Source of the DNA: Deltaproteobacteria bacterium
GTDB taxonomy: Bacteria > Desulfobacterota > BSN033 > UBA1163
Reading direction: 5' to 3'
DNA length: 27,310 bases
Assembly: GCA_016875255.1 (NCBI GenBank)
Contig: VGRU01000023.1
Span: forward strand, 1-27,310
The notes beneath the pieces were generated by a model. It was not told the origin of the DNA. It saw only the letters and a program-made list of their open reading frames with translations, and ran no database searches. The translations under genes were made by a program, and so were the position numbers. Positions 16,201 through 22,528 of the stretch are shown piece by piece. Numbering within the stretch: the stretch's first letter is position 1; each line of letters starts with the position of its first letter.

Positions 16201-17717
16201 ATCCCGTCATGCTCATTTAGAAACGATAGGTCAGATTCCTGACTGACGGCCGGGATAAGGGTGTCAGCTTCAATCAGGAATTCTGACCCGGAGATGGGGA
16301 TGGGTCTGGGCCTGCCGGATTCATCAGGGTCGCCGAGCGCCATCCGTTGACATTGAACTCCGCGGATATTTCCATTTTCGAGGAGGAGTTTAATCGGTGC
16401 GGTTAGATATTCAATTTTAATTCCTTCGTGTTTTGCCTCTTCGATCTCCTCTGCCTGGGCAGGCATCTCATTTCGGGTCCGTCGATAGGCAATGGTCACC
16501 TCTTTTGCCCCTAACCGATAAGCTGTTCTCGCTGCATCAATGGCCGCATTGCCTCCGCCGATGACCACTACTTTCTCGCCCAATGTCAGGGGTTGGCTGA
16601 GAGCCACTTTTCGGAGAAAGTCAACGGCATGGAGGATGCCGGAAGCCTCTTCTCCTTCGAGACCAAGTTTTCTGCTCAGGTGTGCGCCTGTGGCAATGAA
16701 GATGGCATCGTAACCCTGATTCTTCAGGGCCTGAAGAGAGAGGTCTTTGCCCACAGGGGTGTTGAGCCTGATCTGGACTCCCATCTGCCGCAGGTAATCG
16801 ATCTCTTTATGAAGCACAGAACGGGGAAGGCGGTATTCGGGGATCCCTACTGCCAGCATTCCTCCTGCAACAGGAAGGGCTTCGAAGATGGTCGCTCCAT
16901 AGCCCATCTTTCTCAGGTCCCAGGCCGCAAGAAGGCCTGCCGGGCCCGAACCCACGATCGCCACTCTCTTTCCATTTTCAGGAACAACGGAGAGGTCGGT
17001 CTTGTCCTCTTTCTCAAAATCCGAGACGAATCGCTTCAGGCCATCGATGGCAATGGGCTGCTCAACCTCTTTCCTTCTGCAGGCCGATTCGCAGGGATGT
17101 GTGCAGATGCGGCCGGTGACGCCCGGAAAGGGATTTTTTATTCTCACCAGGGCCAGGGCTTCTTCAAACTTGCCTGCCGAGATCAGGGCGATATAGCCCT
17201 GGGCATTGACATGGATAGGGCAGGCCGCCCGGCAGGGAGGGTCTCCTTTTTTTTCAATGCCGTAAGCGCTGGGCATGGCCTGGGCAAAGAGCTGATAGAT
17301 GGCTGCGCGGGTGACGAGGCCCTGCTCATAATCATTGGGGATTTTAACCGGGCAGACCTTTGAACATTCGCCGCAAGCCTTGCAGTCTTCGATTGTGACA
17401 TAGCGAGCCTTCTTATGAATTGAAACTTTGAAATTTCCGGGTTCTCCTTCAACCCTTTCAACTTTCGCATTCGTGAGGATTTCGATGTTCCGATGACGGC
17501 CCGCGTCCACCAGCTTGGGAGACATGATGCACATGGAGCAATCGTTGGTGGGAAAGGTCTTGTCGAGCTGAGCCATGGTCCCGCCGATGCTCAAGCTCTT
17601 TTCGAGGAGGTAGACTTTCAACCCTGACTCGGCAAGATCAAGGGAGGTCTGGATTCCTCCGATTCCTCCGCCCACGACGAGCACCGCCCCGATCGGCTTC
17701 TTGGAAGAAGGATTCAT
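13266..17717 (-). CDS. hdrA: HdrA: giant fused flavoprotein with a GltD/NfnB-like insertion and a second HdrA module
   Basis: At 1483 residues this is more than twice the usual HdrA. Module 1 begins with an FAD fold (VVGGGIGG at 14-21), the NDCSMCIMSPK segment (58-68) and a 4Fe-4S motif (Cys112, 115, 118, 122). It is then interrupted at about 160-560 by a glutamate-synthase-small-subunit-like domain: PCRAACPIHV, FAD motif VGSGPAGLLAAW near 250, NAD(P) motif VIGGGNAAIDAA near 380, and FAGGDAVTGPQTYIDA near 525. HdrA sequence resumes at CLQCAGCSECLEC near 620. Module 2 is a near-complete HdrA: FICHCGINIGG near 923, FAD motif VIGGGLSGMAA near 1062, and two C-terminal 4Fe-4S motifs (CAGCGLCESLCP, CKGCGVCTASC, ~1409-1460). 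HdrA holds the bifurcating FAD; this protein could bind three or more flavins and a second NAD(P)H. The ATG has GGAGG upstream and lies one base after the hdrB stop. Confidence 0.93.
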   Translation of the reverse strand: MNPSSKKPIGAVLVVGGGIGGIQTSLDLAESGLKVYLLEKSLSIGGTMAQLDKTFPTNDCSMCIMSPKLVDAGRHRNIEILTNAKVERVEGEPGNFKVSIHKKARYVTIEDCKACGECSKVCPVKIPNDYEQGLVTRAAIYQLFAQAMPSAYGIEKKGDPPCRAACPIHVNAQGYIALISAGKFEEALALVRIKNPFPGVTGRICTHPCESACRRKEVEQPIAIDGLKRFVSDFEKEDKTDLSVVPENGKRVAIVGSGPAGLLAAWDLRKMGYGATIFEALPVAGGMLAVGIPEYRLPRSVLHKEIDYLRQMGVQIRLNTPVGKDLSLQALKNQGYDAIFIATGAHLSRKLGLEGEEASGILHAVDFLRKVALSQPLTLGEKVVVIGGGNAAIDAARTAYRLGAKEVTIAYRRTRNEMPAQAEEIEEAKHEGIKIEYLTAPIKLLLENGNIRGVQCQRMALGDPDESGRPRPIPISGSEFLIEADTLIPAVSQESDLSFLNEHDGIRINRWGNIEADPLTLETSVHSIFAGGDAVTGPQTYIDAMAAGRKAAISIDRWLRGEDLRTGREEEGAQKEYILVDTEGVEYRPRAPMVSLPIEQRRSFDEAGLGLRQEDVIEEAKRCLQCAGCSECLECVKACEAKAIDHRMKDEQVEIGVGAIILSPGFDEFDPSIKSEYGYKRFPNVVSSIEFERFLSASGPFRGEVCRPSDGKHPQRVAWIQCVGSRDPHIGKGYCSSVCCMYATKEAVIAKEHGPGMEATIFFMDMRAYGKDFDKYIERAKNDYGVRYIRSRISHLKESPDTNNLIIHYETEEGEMVSEEFDLVVLSVGLEPVREHREIAEIFGVDLNPYGFIKTDTFHPLQTSRSGIFVSGAFSGPKDVPETVAQASAAAAEASSILSSARGELVTEEEYVPERNVDYEGPRIGAFICHCGINIGGVVNVPSVAEYARTLPHVVYVAENIYTCSQDTQEAMKKVIDEHRLNRIAVASCTPRTHEPLFQDTIREAGLNRYLFEMANIRDQCSWVHMHQPAEATEKAKDLVRMAIAKAALLEPLPTQMVEMNHKALVIGGGLSGMAAARKISEAGFEVYLIEKESRLGGKARKIHYLLDRDGVQFHLEKMIKEVEKDPRIHLLKGTTIEKINGFVGNFKTQVVNGDGKKEIDHGVIVVATGAEEYRPQEFLYGQDSRVLTQKELEEKAALQPGSLKGLKNVVMIQCVGSRNEERPYCSRVCCSDAIKNALKLKSIHPEINLYILYRDIRTYGFKEDYYEKAREMGILFIRYDPEREPRVEKGEEGLRVIIHEPILHDDLLIETDLLILSPGMVAPREENDRLSKMLKVPLNPDGFFLEAHMKLRPVDFATEGIFLAGLAHSPKSIDESLSQANAAVSRALTLLTKKQLETVGTVSEVNEKTCAGCGLCESLCPYQAIEVVFKRTTVGEKLVAQVNKVLCKGCGVCTASCRSGSIDLKGFSTEEIVSQITQLAMS

Positions 17718-17718
17718 C

Positions 17719-18636
17719 TCAGGCCGGCCTCCTCAGCGCTTTCTTGACGAGGTCTGTTGTCCTGATACGATTCATTTTCAGTCCTAATTCGTCCGGTTCA
17801 ATTCCCAGGGCCAGTCCGAGAAGCTGGGGATAGTAGAGGACCGGAAGCTTATACTCCTTTTCAAAGACCTTTTCGATCTTCTTCTGATTCGATTCATACA
17901 TCACACTGCAGAATGGGCAGATCAGCACAATAGCGTCCGCTTTTTTTGCCTGAATATGTTCCAGTTTCCTTTGCGCCATCCCAAGGGCGACCTGTTCATC
18001 AATCGCCAACACCCCGCCTCCGCAACATGAGAGCTTATCCTCATAGGAGAGGGATTGGGCTCCGGTTGCCCGGATCAATTCGTCGAGGCTTTTTGGATTT
18101 TCCGGGTCTTCCAACTTTTCATAGATAGCCGACGGCTTGGTATAGTGGCAGCCATAATGGGGCGCAACCCGGAGGGAGGAGAGATCGGACTGAACTTTTT
18201 CGCTTATCTTTCTCACTCCAATCTCTTGATGAAGAATTCGGGTGAGGTGCTGAACCCGCACCTCTCCTTCGTAACGCATTCCCACCCAGCGGTAGAGGTC
18301 TTCGTTGATTCGTTTTCGGAGGTTTTTATCCTCCTGAAGCTCGTGGTTGGCCTCCGTAAGAGAGCCGCAACAGGAACTGCAGAGCGTGCAGATTGGATGG
18401 CCTTTCGCTTCAGCCAGGGCTAAATTCCTTGCGGCCATCAGGAGATAGGCATGGTGGCTGATCGATTTGACAGGATAGCCGCAGCAACTGAAGTCCGGGA
18501 TGTCATTGAAGCGGATGTCGAGGGCTTCGGCGACCTTTCTTGAGGCAATCTCGTAGTTTAAGGCCCTGACCGGAACCGTACATCCGAGAAATAGGGTAAA
18601 AGAATTGTTTTTAGGCCGGTCCTCTTTCTTCTTCAT
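17719..18636 (-). CDS. hdrB: HdrB: CCG-domain catalytic subunit of heterodisulfide reductase
   Basis: This 305-residue protein has two CCG domains: LGCTVP, SCCGYP and CTLCSSCC in the first; YGCHY, SCCGGG and CPFC in the second. In HdrB these cysteines hold two noncubane 4Fe-4S clusters that cleave a disulfide. The length is normal for HdrB. The start overlaps the end of hdrC by 26 bases and the stop lies one base before hdrA, so the three subunits are tightly coupled. Bacteria of this kind usually lack CoM-SS-CoB, so the true disulfide is unknown; a DsrC-type or lipoyl disulfide is a reasonable candidate. Confidence 0.94.
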   Translation of the reverse strand: MKKKEDRPKNNSFTLFLGCTVPVRALNYEIASRKVAEALDIRFNDIPDFSCCGYPVKSISHHAYLLMAARNLALAEAKGHPICTLCSSCCGSLTEANHELQEDKNLRKRINEDLYRWVGMRYEGEVRVQHLTRILHQEIGVRKISEKVQSDLSSLRVAPHYGCHYTKPSAIYEKLEDPENPKSLDELIRATGAQSLSYEDKLSCCGGGVLAIDEQVALGMAQRKLEHIQAKKADAIVLICPFCSVMYESNQKKIEKVFEKEYKLPVLYYPQLLGLALGIEPDELGLKMNRIRTTDLVKKALRRPA

Positions 18637-19111
18637 GCTGGAGCCCGAGTTCTTTTAGAATCTTCTTCACTTCTTCGGTCCGGCCCTGTATCAGGGGAAG
18701 GCCGAATTCTTTCCGTTTGTCATTTTCAAATTCGGTAATCTCTAAGAGACGGCCAAACGCAGAGAGAAGCTCGATCTGGATTTTCATGGCCGAAGGGATG
18801 TAACCCTCTCTTACGGCAATGTTCTTTATGGCATTCATCAACTCAGGGATTCTTACATCTTGAGGACATCTTTCGTAACAGGTGTAGCAGGAAGAGCATA
18901 ACCAGATGAACTGGCTGGAGAGAACCTCTTTCTTCATCCCGAGGAGGGCCAGCCGGATAATTTTCCTCGGATTATAACGGTCTGTAATCTCCCGGACAGG
19001 GCATCCAGCCGCACAGGTCCCACAGGAGAAACATTTTTTTATGTTTTCACCGCCGGGCTCTTTGGCGATCAGGAGCTTGAAATGGGGATCGAGGTCTTTC
19101 GAATGAATCAT
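18611..19111 (-). CDS. hdrC: HdrC: two-cluster Fe-S subunit of heterodisulfide reductase
   Basis: This 166-residue protein has two 4Fe-4S motifs, CFSCGTCAAGCPV (about 28-40) and CSSCYTCYERCPQ (about 76-88), in an otherwise helical frame including the PRKIIRLALLG stretch typical of HdrC. It relays electrons from HdrA to HdrB. It is the first gene of the hdrCBA-flxDCBA operon. The ATG at 19111 is the only sensible start, yet no Shine-Dalgarno precedes it. A candidate promoter (19146-19118) would begin transcription very near the start codon, so a leaderless mRNA is possible. Confidence 0.93.
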   Translation of the reverse strand: MIHSKDLDPHFKLLIAKEPGGENIKKCFSCGTCAAGCPVREITDRYNPRKIIRLALLGMKKEVLSSQFIWLCSSCYTCYERCPQDVRIPELMNAIKNIAVREGYIPSAMKIQIELLSAFGRLLEITEFENDKRKEFGLPLIQGRTEEVKKILKELGLQHEEERGPA

Positions 19112-19117
19112 ACTTTA

Positions 19118-19146
19118 AGAATGCAATACTTAAGCAAAAAAGTCAA
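19118..19146 (-). promoter_or_regulatory. Weak candidate promoter for the hdrCBA-flxDCBA operon
   Basis: On the minus strand TTGACT (19146-19141) and CATTCT (19123-19118) are spaced by 17 bases. The -35 is good and the -10 is poor (3 of 6). Transcription would start about at the hdrC ATG, consistent with the missing ribosome site there. Alternative promoters further upstream cannot be ruled out. Confidence 0.3.
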
Positions 19147-19260
19147 AGAGAAAAAAGTCTAATATTAATGAGATGTTATGAAAATCGCAACCGTTAATGC
19201 AAGGGACTATGTGAAAAATTTCTTAAATTGAATGCGTTTAATATAAATGATTTATCCTTT

Positions 19261-19303
19261 TTGGTCAAGTCTTTTAAGACCAACGAATGTCTTTTAAGAC
19301 CAA
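19261..19303. promoter_or_regulatory. Twin operator-like palindromes in the hdrC/gcvH divergent region
   Basis: GTCTTTTAAGAC-CAA occurs twice (19269-19283 and 19289-19303), exactly 20 bases apart, about two helical turns. Each has arms GTCTT/AAGAC. TTGGTC at 19261-19266 also pairs with GACCAA at 19278-19283. Two dimers of one regulator could bind the same face of the DNA. The sites are ~95-130 bases upstream of the predicted gcvH transcription start and ~150 upstream of hdrC. Confidence 0.6.
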
Positions 19304-19358
19304 AAAAAAGATGGGATCGTAAAAAGGCGTCATTCCTTACGAGACCATCAAAAAAGAC

Positions 19359-19387
19359 TTGTTAAGAAGGGAATTTTATTGTATAAC
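19359..19387 (+). promoter_or_regulatory. Sigma-70-type promoter of the gcvH-like gene
   Basis: TTGTTA (19359-19364) and TATAAC (19382-19387) are separated by 17 bases. Transcription would begin near 19394, just before the AAGGAGG ribosome site at 19401-19407. Confidence 0.65.
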
Positions 19388-19414
19388 CCCTGAAAAAAGA
19401 AAGGAGGAAATTTG

Positions 19415-19843
19415 ATGGAAATCGAGGGCTACCAATTTCCTGATGATCTTTATTATCACAAAGAGCACTTCTGGGCGAAGGTTGAAGGGGATGTTGTGAC
19501 TGTGGGCACGACTGACTTTGCCCAGAAATTGGCAGGCGATATCGTCTTTGTAGAACTTCCCTCCATCGGCAAGGCAGTGGAGCAGGGAAAGCCCTGCGGT
19601 TCACTGGAATCCGGGAAGTGGGTCGGAAGGATCTATGCTCCCGTTTCAGGAAAGGTGGGGTCCTCCAATGAGGAGTTGGAGGATTCTCCCGAACTGATCA
19701 ATGAGAGCCCGTATCAAAAAGGATGGATGTTTAAGGTGAGTCCGTCCAATCTTCAGGAAGACCTCAAGAACCTGATGAAGGTGGATGCATTGGGAGACTT
19801 CATTAAGTCGGAAGTCGAGCGTGTAAAAAAGACGAAGGAATAA
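19415..19843 (+). CDS. gcvH: GcvH-like lipoyl-carrier protein (possible Hdr partner, LbpA-like role)
   Basis: The ATG at 19415 follows AAGGAGG by seven bases and gives 142 residues. The fold is that of glycine cleavage H protein: HKEHFWAKVEGDVVTVG, then DFAQKLAGDIVFVELP. The lipoylation loop LESGKWVGRIYAPVSG has the acceptor Lys68, but it differs from the classic ESVKAASDIYAPVSG. No gcvT, gcvP or lipoate-ligase gene is nearby. Instead it stands divergent from hdrCBA-flxDCBA and next to a DsrK/DsrM-like pair. In sulfur oxidisers with the sHdr system, a GcvH-like LbpA acts with Hdr-type proteins, so a lipoyl-disulfide partner role is inferred here. A role in glycine cleavage with distant genes remains possible. 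It has its own promoter and a strong terminator, so it is likely monocistronic. Confidence 0.88.
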   Translation: MEIEGYQFPDDLYYHKEHFWAKVEGDVVTVGTTDFAQKLAGDIVFVELPSIGKAVEQGKPCGSLESGKWVGRIYAPVSGKVGSSNEELEDSPELINESPYQKGWMFKVSPSNLQEDLKNLMKVDALGDFIKSEVERVKKTKE

Positions 19844-19897
19844 AAAAATTCATCTGGTAGTTGAAAGTTTAAAGGCATTACCAATGGAAATATGAGC

Positions 19898-19924
19898 GGG
19901 CGTCCGATTTGGACGCCCTTTTTT
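19898..19924 (+). terminator. Rho-independent terminator after the gcvH-like gene
   Basis: A perfect 8-bp GC-rich stem GGGCGTCC/GGACGCCC with a five-base loop is followed by six T residues. It separates the gcvH-like gene from the downstream DsrK-like gene. Confidence 0.92.
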
Positions 19925-19960
19925 ATTATTCAGGGATCGTTTATGGTATGGCCGGTAAAT

Positions 19961-19970
19961 TGGTCAGACC
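19961..19970. promoter_or_regulatory. GntR/FadR-like operator upstream of the DsrK-like promoter
   Basis: TTGGTCAGACCT contains the perfect palindrome GGTC-A-GACC. This matches the TGGT-N-ACC-type pattern known for FadR-subfamily GntR regulators. It ends 12 bases before the -35 element. TTGGTC and GACCAA also occur in the operator-like region at 19261-19303. The regulator is not encoded in the window. Confidence 0.5.
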
Positions 19971-19982
19971 TTTTTAAATTTG

Positions 19983-20011
19983 TTGACAACCCGGGACCTA
20001 TTTGTTATAAA
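19983..20011 (+). promoter_or_regulatory. Strong sigma-70-type promoter of the DsrK/DsrM-like pair
   Basis: A consensus TTGACA (19983-19988) is followed after 17 bases by TATAAA (20006-20011). Transcription would start near 20018, leaving a ~73-base leader. Confidence 0.75.
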
Positions 20012-20090
20012 AAATTGATATTAGTTGAATTTGGGTTAGGCAGATGAGATCTTAAAAACTCAGAACCCTGTCGGAGCCATCCCAAACATC

Positions 20091-21275
20091 GTGGACCTTT
20101 CAAAATTATCCCCCAAACAGTTGCTCGAAATCGATGCCTGCACCCGCTGCGGCGACTGCCTGCGTTTCTGTCCGGTTTATTCGCAAAGGACGGAGGAAGC
20201 GATCAACCCGAGAGGGAAGATCCAGGCAATGAAAAAATTTCTCCGGGGACAATACGGCCTCTGGGCGAGGGTTTTCGGCAAAAAAAAGTTAGACGAGGCA
20301 GAATTGGAGAAATTTTCCGAGATGGCCTATCGCTGCACCCTTTGCGGGGAATGCAGCGTGCAGTGTCCGGTCTCGATCGATTCACGGAGCCTCTGGCTTG
20401 CGTTTAAAGAAATCCTGGTCGAGCTGGGCCATTATCCAAAAAACCTTGGAGTGATGAAGAAGAATGTCCTGGCCAAATATAACATATCAGGAGATTCTAA
20501 CAGCTCAAGAACAGATTGGCTGGACAGATTTGAAAATCTTCCTCCCCACCGGTATCAGAAAGACCGGGCGGAAGTGGTCTATTTTGTCGGGTGTGTCTCC
20601 GCCTATTTTCCCATGGCTCATAAGGTCCCTCAGAGTTTCTTACAGATTCTGGAACGGAGCTGGGTTGATTTCACCCTGTTAGGAGGAGAGGAATGGTGCT
20701 GTGGATTTCCGCTCATCGGCGCAGGGTTCAAACGGGAGATTGAGGGTTTCATCCGTCACAATATTGAGGGGGTGAAGGCGAAGGGAGCTCGAACGGTTGT
20801 CTTCTCCTGTCCCTCCTGCTACCATACCTGGCAGGAGCATTATCATACCGATTTGAATCTTTTTGATTCCACGCAGTTTGTTTTAAATCTCATTCAGAAA
20901 GGAAAGATCCGCTTTCAAGAAGAGAGGATCAAGGTCACCTACCATGATCCCTGTGACCTTGGGAGACAGAGCGGCATCTACGACGCTCCGAGAAAGATAC
21001 TGCAATCGATCCCGGGGGTGGAGCTGGTGGAGCTGGCCCACCATGGAGAACAGAGTAAATGCTGCGGAGGCGGCGGACTGCTCGAAATGGTGGACCCCGA
21101 GCTTTCTATCTCTCTGGCCCGCGAGAAGATCAAAGAAATTGAGGCAACCGGAACAAACCTGGTGATTTCCGCATGCCAGCAATGCACCCGGACCATCCAA
21201 TCGACTGCAAGAAGGATGAAGGTTCCGCTAAAGGTGATGTATATCACGGAGTTTGTTCTGAAACATATGCAGTAG
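20091..21275 (+). CDS. Soluble HdrD/DsrK-like Fe-S protein with two CCG domains
   Basis: This 394-residue protein starts at a GTG; an in-frame stop closes the frame shortly upstream and no ATG fits, while CGGAG lies about 13 bases before it. It has two 4Fe-4S motifs (Cys17, 20, 23, 27; and CTLCGECSVQCP near 82) and two CCG domains (VGC near 167, WCCGFP near 202, CPSC near 240; HDPCDLGR near 284, KCCGGGG near 323, ACQQC near 360). HdrD/DsrK proteins exchange electrons between a membrane cytochrome b and a cytoplasmic disulfide or flavoprotein. The next gene, 11 bases downstream, supplies that membrane partner. At 394 residues it is shorter than DsrK (~550). It parallels the soluble half of the fused protein at 2928-5003. 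Confidence 0.9.
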   Translation: MDLSKLSPKQLLEIDACTRCGDCLRFCPVYSQRTEEAINPRGKIQAMKKFLRGQYGLWARVFGKKKLDEAELEKFSEMAYRCTLCGECSVQCPVSIDSRSLWLAFKEILVELGHYPKNLGVMKKNVLAKYNISGDSNSSRTDWLDRFENLPPHRYQKDRAEVVYFVGCVSAYFPMAHKVPQSFLQILERSWVDFTLLGGEEWCCGFPLIGAGFKREIEGFIRHNIEGVKAKGARTVVFSCPSCYHTWQEHYHTDLNLFDSTQFVLNLIQKGKIRFQEERIKVTYHDPCDLGRQSGIYDAPRKILQSIPGVELVELAHHGEQSKCCGGGGLLEMVDPELSISLAREKIKEIEATGTNLVISACQQCTRTIQSTARRMKVPLKVMYITEFVLKHMQ

Positions 21276-21286
21276 AATAAAACGAT

Positions 21287-22144
21287 ATGGATAAGCACCT
21301 CATCTTTTATGCGATGTTCATCCCTTCCATGATTCTCTTCTTCTGGGGAATGTGGTTCCGGGTGAGCCTCTATCTTCGCGGCACCTTGAAGGGCTCAGAG
21401 GAGACGACCCAGTGGGGGAAGTTGATCATCCTGTTGGGCAGAGGCTGGCAGGGTTTCTGGAAGAGGCCCCTCTGGTACCTTAAAATCGTCATCACTGATG
21501 TGATTTTTCATAAGAAGCTCTTCAGAGAATCCTTTTATCGATGGCTCACCCATTCCCTGCTCGTTGTCGGTTTTGTCGCCACATTTGTCGTTGACATGAT
21601 CAAGGGTTTTACAACTGGCTATCTCGTGGAATGGAGCCATTCCATTCCCTTCTTTTCCTTTGCCCATGCCTTTAAGACAGGCAGTATTCGCCCCTTTCTC
21701 GACTTCTTTCTCGAATTCTTCAGTTTTCTTATCCTGATCGGTTGTATTCTGGCGATGATCCGGAGGTTCTTCATCAGGCCGGAACAATTGAGAACAGAGG
21801 AAGAGGATATCGTGACCCTGGTCTTTATTCTCTATATGGTAGCGTCAGGTTTCTTCATAGAGGGATATCGAATCGCCCATCCTGAAGTCGCGGCCAGCCG
21901 GGTTTATATGGCCGATTTCACGCCCGCGAGCGCTAATAACTGGATCTCTTTCTTCGGATATTTTTTATCGCTTTTCATGAAGAACATTACGCTCAACCCT
22001 CACTTTCTCTGGTATGTCCATGTCATTCCCTGTCTTGTCTGGTTTGTCTACATTCCCCATTCCAAACTCCTCCACATCTTCACCTCTTCTGTCACTGTCA
22101 TCGCAGACCGGGCGAACCAGAAACCGCACGCAAAAGTTCAATAG
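21287..22144 (+). CDS. DsrM/NarI-like membrane cytochrome b subunit
   Basis: This 285-residue membrane protein has five or six hydrophobic helices, with His residues in HSLLVVGFVATFVVDM and WYVHVIPCLVWFVY suited to heme b, as in NarI and DsrM. It would oxidise or reduce menaquinone and connect it to the HdrD/DsrK-like protein encoded 11 bases upstream. The ATG at 21287 has no clear Shine-Dalgarno and is probably translated by coupling. Residues HSKLLHIFTS near the end resemble HSSLQHLFLS in the fused protein at 2928-5003, so the two are paralogous modules in split and fused form. Confidence 0.88.
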   Translation: MDKHLIFYAMFIPSMILFFWGMWFRVSLYLRGTLKGSEETTQWGKLIILLGRGWQGFWKRPLWYLKIVITDVIFHKKLFRESFYRWLTHSLLVVGFVATFVVDMIKGFTTGYLVEWSHSIPFFSFAHAFKTGSIRPFLDFFLEFFSFLILIGCILAMIRRFFIRPEQLRTEEEDIVTLVFILYMVASGFFIEGYRIAHPEVAASRVYMADFTPASANNWISFFGYFLSLFMKNITLNPHFLWYVHVIPCLVWFVYIPHSKLLHIFTSSVTVIADRANQKPHAKVQ

Positions 22145-22421
22145 CCGGTAGCAGTTTAGCGCTTTGAAACTGGTCAATGACTTTTGTGCGGAAAAATATG
22201 GGCATCAGGTGACCAGGATCTCAGGGTTGTAGAATACCAGGGTACCAGGATCTCAGATAAAGAATAACAATTTTTTGTTTGACCTGATATTCCAATATCC
22301 TGACATCCACTTCCTGATCACCTGATCGTCTGATAACCGCTTCAAAAGGCTAAAGCATTACAATAGCCGGAATCATCGGTTACATTTAACTCATTGAAAT
22401 ATTAGAAGAAAAAACTGGTGC
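22145..22421. other. Noncoding spacer with short direct repeats
   Basis: ACCAGGATCTCAG occurs at 22212-22224 and 22244-22256 (32-bp period), followed by several CTGATC/CCTGAT-type words up to about 22340. No reading frame with coding character was seen and no terminator hairpin with a T-run follows the DsrM-like gene. The sequence looks like repeat-derived spacer. Confidence 0.5.
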
Positions 22422-22450
22422 TTGACAAAAAAATACAATGATGGTAAAGA
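22422..22450 (+). promoter_or_regulatory. Candidate promoter of the acyl-CoA ligase gene
   Basis: A consensus TTGACA (22422-22427) lies 17 bases before TAAAGA (22445-22450), in an AT-rich tract. The leader would be about 70 bases and ends with the strong ribosome site AAGGAGG before the ATG at 22529. Confidence 0.55.
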
Positions 22451-22528
22451 ATGTAAAAAATATCACAAGCACAAAAAATCTCCCTGGTTCCTCATTGCGG
22501 AATACAGGAGAAAAAAGGAGGGATTTTT

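Noticed and set aside
16593..17363. 256-codon open frame on the plus strand inside hdrA
   Set aside because: It lies wholly antisense to the strongly recognised GltD-like part of HdrA, and its translation shows no known motif.
9826..19111. Class II benzoyl-CoA reductase (Bam) electron-transfer genes
   Set aside because: BamE/F-like HdrA and MvhD proteins are similar, but there is no BamB/C aldehyde-oxidoreductase-type gene or NuoEFG-like set; the Flx gene order fits fully.
22200..22345. Possible CRISPR array
   Set aside because: Only two 13-base repeats, no regular spacers and no cas genes.
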